Counted from the first letter of the stretch, positions 34,631 to 44,687 are shown. The stretch is DNA of 64,000 nucleotides from Clostridiales bacterium (GCA_018372435.1 JAHAJA010000001.1:62001-126000), one strand, 5' to 3'. A program made the numbers and translations. The notes: generated by a model from the letters alone, not told the origin.

Positions 34631-37600
34631 TAGATTGCGTGTAAACAATGTTAAATATAATTTCGGTACGCAATATTATGATGATTTCATGATGAAGCCA
34701 TATGGTAAGAATATGTTGTACGACCTTGCCAATGGCGGTGGTAAGAGTGTACTTATGCTGCTGTTATTGCAGACGGTAATCCCAAATTGTACGTTAGATG
34801 ATAAACAACCAGTGGAGAAGTTGTTCCGTACATCAGGAGGTAGTACAACCATTCATTCCTTGATTGAGTGGAAGTTAAATGATAACAACATAAGAGATGG
34901 TTTTCAGTACATGACAACAGGTTTCTGTGCAAAAAAAGGTACGGCGCAGGAAGAGAAAGATACTGCTTCCATTGATTATTTCAACTACTGTATTTTCTAC
35001 CGTGAGTACAATGAGAATGATATTCGTAATTTGCCACTTATCAATGAGAACGAGCGTGTTTCGTATTCAGGTCTCAAACAATATCTAAAAGAATTACAAA
35101 GAAACCCAGGACTTCGTGTAGAAGTGTTCGATCGTAAGGGAGAATATCAACAATTCATAAGTAATTATGGCATCTATGAAAGTGAATGGGAGATCATTCG
35201 TGGAATTAATAAGACAGAAGGTCATGTTCGTACGTATTTCGAGACCAATTATAAGACAACTCGTAAGGTGGTAGAAGACCTTCTAATTGAAGAGATAATC
35301 CAAAAATCCTACAACCGTTATCTAGATGGTGGGAATGATAATGAAGATTCCATGGCCCAGACACTACTAAGTATCAAAGATAAATTAATCGAGTTATCGC
35401 AGAAGAAGGCGACGGTTAATTTCTATGATCGTCAGGTCGAGATTATCGATGGATTAAAAGAGCGACTAAGTATACTTGACCACGTCTATACAAGAGATGA
35501 AGAATTACAGACGAAGTTACACCAAGCGTTTACCTATAATGAGAGATGTATTGCTAGTAAACAAGCACATTATGAACAACTTTGTAAGGAACAAGATCAA
35601 TTAGACCAAAAGATGAAACATCTGGAGATTATTGTAGAAGCAGCAAAACTTCAAAAGAACGAAACGCACCTTGCACAAATCAATAAAGAGATAGAACAGC
35701 TAACAAGGGAAATTTTATTACAAGAAGATTTGTTAGCACGAAAGCAAAAGGACATCTCGTTAAAAGAGAGTATGAATGATTATCTTGAATATTTGAGGGA
35801 AAAAAGTAATCGAGATGAATTAAAGGAGTCCTTAGAAGTGATTAAAGGTGGAAATAAAGTTGAGATTCAGGAACTAAATCAGCTTGCTTTTAATAAAAAG
35901 ATACACGTGGATAAGAAAGTGGAGGACTTAGAAACTGCAAAAGCTGAATTATTTATTAAATTAAAAGAAGCAGACGAAGTTCTAAGTGATTCAGGCGAAG
36001 AGGAAAGAAATCTTGATATTGAACGGGCAATCAAAGAGAATGCATTTACAATGGTCGAAGAAAAGGTAGTAGCACTACAACAGAAACTAAACCAGATGCG
36101 TAAGAATGTAAGTCTATTATTCTTTGAGGAAATTACAGAGGCTATCAGCCAGGTAGAAGAAGAGAACAAGGCTTCTGAAGAAAAATTGCAAGCAATCAAA
36201 CAGGAACTAGACTCTTGTCAAGAGACAATGGTAATGCTTAAAACCACTCTACAGATCAAAGAAGAAAAGAAGACTAGGCTTACTACCATAATCAAGGAAT
36301 ACGAGGATTGGCTAGAAGGCTATAAGGTACGTCAGGCGGAGTATGAGAAGTTATTAGAGGTATACCATATTGTATCCAGAGATAATTGCTTACAAGAGTT
36401 AGAGGAGCAATATAAGGCACTTGTAACAAAGTTAGTCAAATGTAAAGAGCATATCAATATAAATGAAAGATATTTGACACAGCTCACAGAGAGAAATCTT
36501 GATGTAGAGAGTGAAGGATTAACCAAGGTAAAAGAATACTTAGAGAAGAGATACAAAGACAAAGTAATGACGGGAACTGCGTATCTTCATACGCTACCTG
36601 AAAAGGAAAGAGAACGTATATTACGTAAGATACCAATTCTACCATATGGATTGATTGTTATGGAAGATTATGAGTCGTTGTTGGAAGACCGTTACTTTAA
36701 GCGTAAGGATTTTGGTGCGTATGCAATACCGATTTTAAATCTTGAAGAAATCAAGCAAGGAACCATAAGTTTCTCTAAGAAGTCTTTAACCTTTGCAATG
36801 AAAGAAGAAGAGTTATTCTACCGTGAAGAGCGTATGGCGGAAGAAGAGAGCATTGTTCGTGGAGAAGTAGAAGATGAAAAAGAACAGCTTAGAAAATTAG
36901 AACAGCAAGAAGAAATCCTCAAAAAGGATATGGACAAAGTTCGTTATTATCTTGGTGAAGATAGAAAAAAATGTGCAGAAGTGGAACAAAATCATATGAA
37001 GAGCAAACAGGAGCTCTCTTCTCTATCAAGAGAGATTCAGGAACTAGCTTCTGATTATGTGAATAGAGAGCAGTCTGTGAAGCAGATGTCTGATGAAATC
37101 ACTACCATCACTGCAACTATGAAAGAAAATGAACAAGAACGATTACGTTTGGTAGAAATCGAAGCTGTGGCTACACAAAAGCGAGGACTAGAAAAAGAGA
37201 GTATGCAACTACGTAACGCGTGTGAGGAATTACAGAGTCGATATGAACGAATCTGCCAATTACGAGACGAGTGGAAAACAAAACATGACCAGTGGAAACT
37301 GCAAGTGGATTCTGTGGATAAGCAACTGAAATTTTGCAAAGAGCAGTGGACAACTCTCTTCCTTCCGTACTACAAGGAGGGAGAATTTGATGTACTTTCT
37401 CTATTAGAAGAGGAACTAGATGCAAGATTCTTAGGGAAGAAAGATGCTTTCGAGAAAGAATACAGTGATTTAGGAGATAAAGAACGTCTTCTTAATTCTT
37501 ATATCAATTCCATGAATCGAAGTTTGAAAGCAATCGCAAAACGTAAGATTAGCTTAGCTACGTTAGAAGAGATGAAGAATAATCATTCATTAGTTGCTAT

Positions 37601-39011
37601 AAGTGAAGATATTATACAGAACGAGAATGCCGATTACGTTCATGGGGAAGCGATTCTTAGCAAGCTACGAGAAAGTATGGATGAAAAGAAAGCACTGATG
37701 CATCAGTTAGGTGGCAAAGTAGAACAAGCGCGAAATGTAGCAGAAGAAAAGTTCGGAGATGTATTCAAAGAGACACTTCTACGAGTAACTTCAGATACGA
37801 ATATTGAAGAGCAAAAAGCTGCCCTTCAGGTTATGCTACAGAAGAAGCAGGATATGAAAGAGGAGTTCACACTTAGTGAAAGAGCTATTAAGGTCTGTGA
37901 GAATGCCAAAGACGATATGGAGAGAATCTATCGTCAGATGGAACTAGTCAAGTCCAAAGAAGTTGAAAGTATAGAGATTGAGGACATAGAAGGATACGTG
38001 AAGAAGCTTTCTAGAGACTTAGAGTCGATAGTAAAAGATACGAATAGAAAACGCGATGAGTTCTATCAACAATTACAAAAGACTGCGCAGACATTAGAAC
38101 TTCTAAAAGCGTATGAACTTGCCCAGGAGTTACGTACTGCGGTTACTGTACCTGGAACTTTAGAAGAATCGAATGACTTAAAGAGCAATCTAGAGGGAGT
38201 ATGTGATTGTATACGTTTGGAGAGAGCACGTATAGAACAAGGCCTTGAGGATATGGAGAGAATTAAGCAAAGCTTTGAGAATCAATGTTTACAACGTTGC
38301 GATAATGTGAAAGCAGCATTAGAACGTCTACCAAAACTTTCGAAGATTATGTTAGATAATGAACAGATTCAGATGATTGGTCTTAGTATTCCATATGTGA
38401 ATGAGGAATTACAAGGACAGAGAATGTCAGACTATATTGATTCAATCGTAGCTGGTGTTGATAAATATGAAACCCCGAACGAAAAGATTAAGTATATCAG
38501 AGAATCTTTATCTTTAAAACGTCTCTTCTCGGTTATCGTAACGGATATGAATCGAATCAAGTTGACGTTATATAAAAGAGAGCGTATCAAAGAACAAAGT
38601 AGACACCTTCGTTATGAAGAAGCAGTAGGTAGCACAGGACAATCACAAGGTATCTATATTCAGTTCTTGATTGCTATTATCAACTATATTACGTATATGA
38701 ATTCAGGCAATATCGATAATAAAGGACTTCGTAAAGTTATCTTTATCGACAACCCATTCGGTGCTGCCAAAGACGTCTACATCTGGGAACCAATCTTTGA
38801 ACTGCTTAAGATGAACCAAGTGCAGTTAATCGTACCTGCTAGAGGTACGACGCCTGCTATAACAGGTAAGTTTGATGTGAATTATATCCTGGGACAATGT
38901 TTGAATGATAAGAAACAACAAACGGTAGTAGTGGATTATCACAGCAATGTAGATACGACGGAGATGGAATATATTCCGCTACAATATGAACAGACAAGCT
39001 TGTTCGAATAG
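34617..39011 (+). CDS. JetC/MukB-like SMC ATPase
   Basis: A 1464-aa SMC-type ATPase. The ATG at 34617 follows AAGGAGG; an in-frame ATG at 34563 would lie inside the previous gene. Walker A is at residues 38-45 (ANGGGKSV). Very long charged coiled-coil arms follow, with a globular, hinge-like region around residues 640-760 (YLHTLPEKERERILRKI, IPILPYGLIVMEDY). Near the C-terminus are the ABC signature STGQSQG (from residue 1339) and Walker B VIFIDNPFG, with D1378 followed by N1379 where most SMC proteins have catalytic Glu. The layout matches MukB/MksB/JetC. With the two upstream subunits it would form a loop-extruding complex acting on plasmids or chromosome. No JetD-type nuclease gene is next to it. 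Confidence 0.85.
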   Translation: MPHINRLRVNNVKYNFGTQYYDDFMMKPYGKNMLYDLANGGGKSVLMLLLLQTVIPNCTLDDKQPVEKLFRTSGGSTTIHSLIEWKLNDNNIRDGFQYMTTGFCAKKGTAQEEKDTASIDYFNYCIFYREYNENDIRNLPLINENERVSYSGLKQYLKELQRNPGLRVEVFDRKGEYQQFISNYGIYESEWEIIRGINKTEGHVRTYFETNYKTTRKVVEDLLIEEIIQKSYNRYLDGGNDNEDSMAQTLLSIKDKLIELSQKKATVNFYDRQVEIIDGLKERLSILDHVYTRDEELQTKLHQAFTYNERCIASKQAHYEQLCKEQDQLDQKMKHLEIIVEAAKLQKNETHLAQINKEIEQLTREILLQEDLLARKQKDISLKESMNDYLEYLREKSNRDELKESLEVIKGGNKVEIQELNQLAFNKKIHVDKKVEDLETAKAELFIKLKEADEVLSDSGEEERNLDIERAIKENAFTMVEEKVVALQQKLNQMRKNVSLLFFEEITEAISQVEEENKASEEKLQAIKQELDSCQETMVMLKTTLQIKEEKKTRLTTIIKEYEDWLEGYKVRQAEYEKLLEVYHIVSRDNCLQELEEQYKALVTKLVKCKEHININERYLTQLTERNLDVESEGLTKVKEYLEKRYKDKVMTGTAYLHTLPEKERERILRKIPILPYGLIVMEDYESLLEDRYFKRKDFGAYAIPILNLEEIKQGTISFSKKSLTFAMKEEELFYREERMAEEESIVRGEVEDEKEQLRKLEQQEEILKKDMDKVRYYLGEDRKKCAEVEQNHMKSKQELSSLSREIQELASDYVNREQSVKQMSDEITTITATMKENEQERLRLVEIEAVATQKRGLEKESMQLRNACEELQSRYERICQLRDEWKTKHDQWKLQVDSVDKQLKFCKEQWTTLFLPYYKEGEFDVLSLLEEELDARFLGKKDAFEKEYSDLGDKERLLNSYINSMNRSLKAIAKRKISLATLEEMKNNHSLVAISEDIIQNENADYVHGEAILSKLRESMDEKKALMHQLGGKVEQARNVAEEKFGDVFKETLLRVTSDTNIEEQKAALQVMLQKKQDMKEEFTLSERAIKVCENAKDDMERIYRQMELVKSKEVESIEIEDIEGYVKKLSRDLESIVKDTNRKRDEFYQQLQKTAQTLELLKAYELAQELRTAVTVPGTLEESNDLKSNLEGVCDCIRLERARIEQGLEDMERIKQSFENQCLQRCDNVKAALERLPKLSKIMLDNEQIQMIGLSIPYVNEELQGQRMSDYIDSIVAGVDKYETPNEKIKYIRESLSLKRLFSVIVTDMNRIKLTLYKRERIKEQSRHLRYEEAVGSTGQSQGIYIQFLIAIINYITYMNSGNIDNKGLRKVIFIDNPFGAAKDVYIWEPIFELLKMNQVQLIVPARGTTPAITGKFDVNYILGQCLNDKKQQTVVVDYHSNVDTTEMEYIPLQYEQTSLFE

Positions 39012-39153
39012 ACCCATGAATATAACTATTATTGCAAGTAAAACATCTAGAATAACTGCAATATTCATAGTTGTCCCTCAATAGTATAATACAGGTATAA
39101 ATATAGATGAACTAAGAATTGGGGACACATTTTGTAATTCTAGGAGGTATTTT

Positions 39154-40188
39154 ATGAGAAGTACAAAGGATATTGTACAAGCTATGAAAGCAGGTTGGAA
39201 CCTTGGAAATTCTATGGATTGTTTTGGTGGAGAGACTGCATGGAAAAACCCAAAGACAACAAAAGAGATGATTGATGTAGTGGCGGCAGCTGGATTTAAT
39301 ACAATTCGTATTCCTGTCACTTGGCATGAGCAAACTGGCCCTTCGCCAGAATATAAGATTGCAGATACTTGGCTAGCAAGAGTTAAAGAGTTGGTGGATT
39401 ATGCGTATGATAATCAGATGTATGTAATTGTTAATATGCATCATGAAAACAAATGGATTAAGCCGGAGAAAGAGGGATTTGAACAAGTACTAGAACAGTT
39501 TAAAATCATGTGGAAACAGATTGCAACATATTTTTCCTGCTATGATGACCATCTATTACTGGAGGCACTTAATGAGCCAAGGATTGAGTTCAGTGAGAAT
39601 GAATGGACTGGAGGTTCTAAAGAAAATCGTGAATATGTGAATCGATTAGATGCAGCTTTTGTGGAAGCTGTGCGTAGTACTGGTGGAAATAACCAGGAAA
39701 GAAGTCTGCTAGTAACTACAGTAGGAGCTTCTGTATCAGAAGAAGCGATACAGGGATTATGTGTTCCACAAGATAGTCATATAGCGGTATCGCTACATCC
39801 ATATACACCTCATCATTTCTGCTATTCGAAAGATGAGATTGGAAGTCTAGAGGTTTGGGACGGATCTCTTAATAAAGAAATTGATGAAGTTATGGAGCTA
39901 ATCAATGATGCTTTCATAAAGAAGGGGATTCCCGTAGTCATTACCGAATATGGTGCAGTGAATAAAACTTATGTGAATGCAGAAGGTATGGAAGTGTCGA
40001 ATGAGGAAGAAGTAATCAAGTGGGCAACGTATTACTTAGAGAAGGCAACAGACATTGGAGTACCTTGTATCTGGTGGGATAATGGATATTACAATAGCGG
40101 AGATGAATATTTTGGAATATTCAATCGTAGTGACCTCTCATGGTTTACACCAAATCTTAAAGGGGCAATTATTGAGGCAGTTAAATAA
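39154..40188 (+). CDS. Glycoside hydrolase family 5 endoglucanase-like enzyme, no signal peptide
   Basis: A 344-aa (beta/alpha)8 hydrolase. Begins directly with the catalytic domain (MKAGWNLGNSMDCF). Family 5 landmarks: the conserved Arg in NTIRIPVTW, HHE in VNMHHENKW, acid/base E141 in LEALNEPR, HPY in SLHPYTPHH, and nucleophile E265 in VITEYGAV, with CIWWDNG near the end. It cleaves beta-1,4-glucans or mannans. There is no export signal or carbohydrate-binding module, so it may act in the cytosol on imported oligosaccharides. TAGGAGG precedes the ATG. Monocistronic, ended by a hairpin. Confidence 0.93.
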   Translation: MRSTKDIVQAMKAGWNLGNSMDCFGGETAWKNPKTTKEMIDVVAAAGFNTIRIPVTWHEQTGPSPEYKIADTWLARVKELVDYAYDNQMYVIVNMHHENKWIKPEKEGFEQVLEQFKIMWKQIATYFSCYDDHLLLEALNEPRIEFSENEWTGGSKENREYVNRLDAAFVEAVRSTGGNNQERSLLVTTVGASVSEEAIQGLCVPQDSHIAVSLHPYTPHHFCYSKDEIGSLEVWDGSLNKEIDEVMELINDAFIKKGIPVVITEYGAVNKTYVNAEGMEVSNEEEVIKWATYYLEKATDIGVPCIWWDNGYYNSGDEYFGIFNRSDLSWFTPNLKGAIIEAVK

Positions 40189-40202
40189 TATATAATTGAA
40201 AT

Positions 40203-40250
40203 AAAGAAGTCTTCACCTACTAGTATTGTAGAGTTGAAGACTTCTTTTGA
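40203..40250 (+). terminator. Terminator of the GH5 gene
   Basis: AAAGAAGTCTTCA (40203-40215) pairs exactly with TGAAGACTTCTTT (40235-40247). Confidence 0.9.
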
Positions 40251-40347
40251 TTTAGATGACGGTTACTTTGGTAGTGGAAAATACTTCGTGGTGAAAATTA
40301 GTATATATTATTTTATAATGAAATTTATAGTTGAATGAAATGCTATC

Positions 40348-40377
40348 TTGTCTTATGTAGACAAAAAATGCTATAAT
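40348..40377 (+). promoter_or_regulatory. Promoter of the repeat-rich AAA gene
   Basis: TTGTCT (40348-40353), 18-bp spacer, TATAAT (40372-40377). The rest of the 40251-40518 gap is AT-rich with nothing else recognised. Confidence 0.6.
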
Positions 40378-40518
40378 AACAAGGAGAACTATGAAATATA
40401 TAAAATGGTAGATTTTGTTATACAATACAAGGATAGATGTAACAACGTGGAACATGTAGAGAAAATATACTAAATGACTGGTATGAGGTTCTGCGGTATG
40501 CATATGGAGGTGCGGGAA

Positions 40519-42900
40519 ATGGAACGTTATGCTTCCAGTCTGAAAATGAAAGAAATAAAGAGACTTGCACAGGAAAAGCAGTACCTGAAAGCAATGAAGA
40601 TTCTTGAATCTATGAATGTGGATAAGATTAGAAGTATGTCTGACCTATCTGTTATAGCAGAGATTCTTATTCACAATGATGAATATGAAGATGCCATGGA
40701 GATATTATTAAGGATTTACGAAAAATCTTGTTCTAGAAGAATTATTGAACAGCTAATTGACTTGTCAATTGTGATGAAAAACATGGAGGAGACGAAGGAG
40801 TTTTATAATGAATATCTTCGTATTGCTCCAAGAGATCCATATCGATTGGTGTTGCGCTATCGAATAGAAAAAGCGAATCATATGCCTTATGTACAGAGAA
40901 TTGAAACACTTGAACAGCTTAAGCAAGAAGATTATATGGAAGAATGGGCCTATGAACTCGCCAAATTATATCATAAAACAGGTCAAGTAGATAAATGTGT
41001 AGATGAATGTAGTGATATTATTCTGTGGTTTGGACAAGGAATCGTGGTTGAGAAAGCACGTTTATTAAAGGAACACTATACAAGTGGATTTAATATTACG
41101 GATAATCTAGGAGCTGGTGAGTTTGATGCCACTAGAAGTCTAGAAGAGGTAATTAGACAGGTAAAAATGCAAAGAGGCGTAAGCCAACCAGCTACGGTAT
41201 CATCACCTAGCTATATGGATAGTACTGTTCTAGGTAGCAGTCAAACGGATAATGAAGCGCTATATCCTGATAGTGGTAAAGCAGCTAATATTGAAAGTGA
41301 TTATACTGACTTAGTTGAAGTAGAAATTGAACCTGAAGTTAAGGAAAATGTGGTAGTAGAGACGCAATCTTTGGCAAAAGAAACTATTGCAGTAGATGAA
41401 ACTACTCCAGTAGAAGAACCTGCAATAGAAGAATCTGCAGTGGAAGAAGAATCTACAAATTATGTTCTTACACCAGAGGTAGTTAAAAAGGTTAGAGCAC
41501 GAGTAAATGCACGTGAGAATGCAGTTGTGAAAGTTAAAGAGTGTGAGCAAGAACTTGAGAAGGCAGAGGATAAACTACAAGATCCTGTTCAAGAAGAAAG
41601 TCATGCGGAGCTAACACAAGCAGTTGAAAGTGCACAAGGACTAGGAGAAGATGCAGTAACGGAAGTAGGAGTTATATCAGCAACTACAGATATGTATGGC
41701 TCCCAAAAAGATATTACTTCTGAGAAAACTAAGAAATTCGAAGAAGTTGATGAAGAAGAAAAGCTAACAGAAGACAAAACGCTACCAGAAGATGAAACGC
41801 TATCAGAAGACAAAATACTACCAGAAGAAGAAAAGCTAACAGAAGACAAAACACTACCAGAAGAAGAAAAGCTAGCAGAAGACAAAACACTACCAGAAGA
41901 AGAAAAGCTAGCAGAAGACAAAACACTACCAGAAGATGAAACACTATCAGAAGAAAAAGAATTAACACAAGAGTCAACAGAGGAATTACCAGAAGATAAT
42001 AAGGAGACGCCACAAACAGAGCCTGCACATGCCCTTACTAAAGAAGAGTTGCAAAAGATGAAAGAAAGAATGCAACAATTACAAGAGTATGATATTACTA
42101 AGACTTACCGTCATGATTCCAATGATATCTATGAAGATGGTGAAAACACATATGCATATGGTATTAATCTGAATACTATTTTTCAAAACTTCATCTATAA
42201 TGAGTCAATTAAAAAACAATTACTTTCCATCTTAGAAAATATGGATAATAGCAAGCAATGCAATAACTTTATGGTTTGTGGAGATATCCAGACGGGCAAA
42301 ACTTCATTAGCAAGAGCAATAGCGATTGCTATGTGGAAACTAAACCGTATCCCAACAAAGAAAGTAGCTAAGATTAGTGCATCGAAGTTGAATCAAATTA
42401 ATTTGCTTGAGAAGATGGAACAATTAGCAGATGGATCTTTGGTTATTGAGAATGCAAGCTTATTGAATGCTAATTCAGTCAAGTCAATTATACAGATGAT
42501 AGAACATTTTGATGGAAGAATTCTTGTATTGTTTGAGGATAGTACAAGGAATATGGAAGAATTAATGATGAAAGAAGAAGCGCTTCGTAGATTCTTTACA
42601 CATCGAATTATCATACCACGTTATAATGCAGAGGATGTAACTGGTTTTGCTTATAGTATGGTAAAACAACAAGAGTATGAAGTAGAAGATAATTCAAGAA
42701 GATACTTTGCAGAAAAGATAGAGCAAATCTGTCGTATAACACCATATGCAGAACAACTTGCAAGAATTAAAGTTTATGTCGGTGAATTAATCAAGAGAGC
42801 CGAAACAAGAAATATGTTGTTACTGATGAAACAAGCGAAAGAAGGAAAGTTCTCACAGAAAGTAACAAATGTTATAACAATTGATGATATCGCCGATTAG
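40519..42900 (+). CDS. TPR-like and AAA ATPase protein with acidic repeats
   Basis: A 793-aa cytosolic protein. The N-terminal ~190 residues are TPR-like helices (MKEIKRLAQEKQYLKAMKIL, EYEDAMEILLRIYE). The middle is disordered and acidic, including five tandem 12-residue units of the type KLTEDKTLPEEE encoded at 41761-41940. The last ~250 residues are an AAA domain with Walker A GDIQTGKT (588-595) and a Walker B-like GSLVIENAS, i.e. E where D is usual; an RRFFTHRIIIPRY segment ends it. The ATG at 40519 has GGAGG eight bases upstream; the frame is open from 40474 without a site. Function unknown; it may remodel a protein complex. Confidence 0.75.
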   Translation: MERYASSLKMKEIKRLAQEKQYLKAMKILESMNVDKIRSMSDLSVIAEILIHNDEYEDAMEILLRIYEKSCSRRIIEQLIDLSIVMKNMEETKEFYNEYLRIAPRDPYRLVLRYRIEKANHMPYVQRIETLEQLKQEDYMEEWAYELAKLYHKTGQVDKCVDECSDIILWFGQGIVVEKARLLKEHYTSGFNITDNLGAGEFDATRSLEEVIRQVKMQRGVSQPATVSSPSYMDSTVLGSSQTDNEALYPDSGKAANIESDYTDLVEVEIEPEVKENVVVETQSLAKETIAVDETTPVEEPAIEESAVEEESTNYVLTPEVVKKVRARVNARENAVVKVKECEQELEKAEDKLQDPVQEESHAELTQAVESAQGLGEDAVTEVGVISATTDMYGSQKDITSEKTKKFEEVDEEEKLTEDKTLPEDETLSEDKILPEEEKLTEDKTLPEEEKLAEDKTLPEEEKLAEDKTLPEDETLSEEKELTQESTEELPEDNKETPQTEPAHALTKEELQKMKERMQQLQEYDITKTYRHDSNDIYEDGENTYAYGINLNTIFQNFIYNESIKKQLLSILENMDNSKQCNNFMVCGDIQTGKTSLARAIAIAMWKLNRIPTKKVAKISASKLNQINLLEKMEQLADGSLVIENASLLNANSVKSIIQMIEHFDGRILVLFEDSTRNMEELMMKEEALRRFFTHRIIIPRYNAEDVTGFAYSMVKQQEYEVEDNSRRYFAEKIEQICRITPYAEQLARIKVYVGELIKRAETRNMLLLMKQAKEGKFSQKVTNVITIDDIAD
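41761..41940 (+). repeat. 36-bp tandem repeats within the AAA protein gene
   Basis: Five full 36-bp units (starts 41761, 41797, 41833, 41869, 41905) plus a partial sixth, each encoding a variant of KLTEDKTLPEEE or TLSEDKILPEEE. Neighbouring units are almost identical at DNA level, so copy number is probably variable between strains. Confidence 0.9.
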
Positions 42901-42999
42901 ACGACAGATATTAATCATAATCCATATTTAATGCATAATGCAAACATAACAATGGAAAAATGAAACTAAAAAGATTTTATATATTTATAAGGAGTATTT

Positions 43000-44667
43000 A
43001 TGAGTGAAGAAGAAAAGAACACGACAATATATGTAATAGGACATTGTAACCCAGATACTGACTCTATTTGTTCAGCAATTGCATATGCAGATTTAAAACG
43101 TAAATTAACAGGAAAAAGATACAAAGCAAAACGTGCCGGTCAAGTAAATTCGGAGACAAAATTTGTTCTCCACCATTTTGGAGTGAATCCACCAGGATAT
43201 CTTCCTGATGTACGTGCGCAAGTAAAAGATATTGAGATTCGTAAGATCCAAGGTATTGATAGAAATATGTCGATTAGACGTGCATGGGAAAAGATGAAGG
43301 ATAATAGCGTAGTTACATTACCAGTAGTTGAGTCAGATAATCAATTAATTGGCCTCATTACAATCGGAGATATTACAAAATCGTATATGAATGTGTACGA
43401 TAACAAGATTTTATCTACGGCTAAAACGCCAATTGTTAATATATTAGATACCTTACAAGGTGAATTGGTTGCAGGAAATCCAGATAAAATTATTGATTCA
43501 GGTAAAGCCTTAATAGCAGCAGCCAATCCAGACCTTATGGAAAACTATATTGAAGAAAATGACATTGTTATCCTAGGTAACCGATATGAATCACAGTTGT
43601 GTGCTATAGAGATGAATGCGAAATGTATCATTGTTTGTGATGGTGCTCCTGTATCAAGAACAATCACGAAATTAGCACAAGATAAAGAATGTACAATTAT
43701 TAAAACACCATATGATACGTACACAGTTGCGCGTTTGGTAAATCAAAGTATGCCAATTAGTCATTTCATGAAACAAGATAATTTAATAACATTTACTACT
43801 GAAAATTTTATTGATGATATCAGAGCTGTCATGGCTAAGAAGAGACATCGTGACTTCCCTATAGTAGATAAGAAAACTGGTGAATTCATCGGTATGATTT
43901 CTAGACGTAACCTGTTAGAGGCTAAGAGAAAACAGTTAATTCTTATGGATCATAGTGAGCGTTCACAAGCAGTAGATGGTTTGGAAGATGCAGAAATTCT
44001 TGAGATCATTGACCACCATCGTATCGGTAGTATTGAAACGATGAACCCAGTATACTTCCGTAATCAACCGCTTGGCTGTACATCAACAATTGTATTCCAG
44101 ATGTTCGAAGAGAATAACATTCCGATTGAAAAAGATATTGCAGGTTTATTATGCTCTGCTATTTTATCAGATACGTTAGTATTCCGTTCACCAACTTGTA
44201 CACCAGTGGATGAGATGGCAGCGAAGAAGTTAGCAGAGATCGCAGGTATTGAGATTGAAGAATATGCTAAAGAGATGTTTACAGCGGGTAGCAACTTATT
44301 AAGTAAATCACCAGAAGAAATCTTCTATCAAGATTTCAAGAAATTCACTGCAAATGATTTAACATTTGGTGTTGGTCAAATTACTGCAATGAATCAAGAT
44401 GAATTAGAAAAAATCAAAGATAAATTACTTCCTTATATGGAAAAGGCGTTCAAAGACCATGGCGTTGATATGCTATTCTTTATGTTAACGAATATTCTGC
44501 AAGAGTCTACAGAGCTTATATTCCAAGGTAATGGAGCAAAAGAAGTTGTGGCAAATGCATTTAATGTTAGCAATCCAGATGAAAAGGTTATTCTTGAGGG
44601 TGTTGTATCAAGAAAGAAACAATTGATTCCACCGTTAATGATGACATTACAGCAAGATAACAACTAA
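43000..44667 (+). CDS. ppaC: Manganese-dependent inorganic pyrophosphatase with CBS and DRTGG domains
   Basis: A 555-aa family II pyrophosphatase that hydrolyses diphosphate to phosphate. The DHH domain carries GHCNPDTDS (H15, D19, D21) and the IIDHHRIG motif. The DHHA2 domain at the end has SRKKQLIPPL with the substrate-binding Arg-Lys pair. Between them lie two CBS motifs (MSIRRAWEKMKDNSVVTLPV and MAKKRHRDFPIVD) separated by a DRTGG-like domain, the layout of adenine-nucleotide-regulated clostridial enzymes. ATAAGGAG precedes the ATG. The M28-like gene starts 20 bp downstream and is probably co-transcribed. Confidence 0.95.
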   Translation: MSEEEKNTTIYVIGHCNPDTDSICSAIAYADLKRKLTGKRYKAKRAGQVNSETKFVLHHFGVNPPGYLPDVRAQVKDIEIRKIQGIDRNMSIRRAWEKMKDNSVVTLPVVESDNQLIGLITIGDITKSYMNVYDNKILSTAKTPIVNILDTLQGELVAGNPDKIIDSGKALIAAANPDLMENYIEENDIVILGNRYESQLCAIEMNAKCIIVCDGAPVSRTITKLAQDKECTIIKTPYDTYTVARLVNQSMPISHFMKQDNLITFTTENFIDDIRAVMAKKRHRDFPIVDKKTGEFIGMISRRNLLEAKRKQLILMDHSERSQAVDGLEDAEILEIIDHHRIGSIETMNPVYFRNQPLGCTSTIVFQMFEENNIPIEKDIAGLLCSAILSDTLVFRSPTCTPVDEMAAKKLAEIAGIEIEEYAKEMFTAGSNLLSKSPEEIFYQDFKKFTANDLTFGVGQITAMNQDELEKIKDKLLPYMEKAFKDHGVDMLFFMLTNILQESTELIFQGNGAKEVVANAFNVSNPDEKVILEGVVSRKKQLIPPLMMTLQQDNN

Positions 44668-44687
44668 GCTTGGAGGAGAATTCTTTA

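Noticed and set aside
41749..41970. CRISPR array
   Set aside because: The 36-bp periodicity is continuous with no spacers and lies within a coding frame.
41601..42028. Minus-strand open frames opposite the acidic repeats
   Set aside because: They are low-complexity shadows of the Glu-rich tandem repeats (Ser- or Leu-rich when read backwards) with no start signals.
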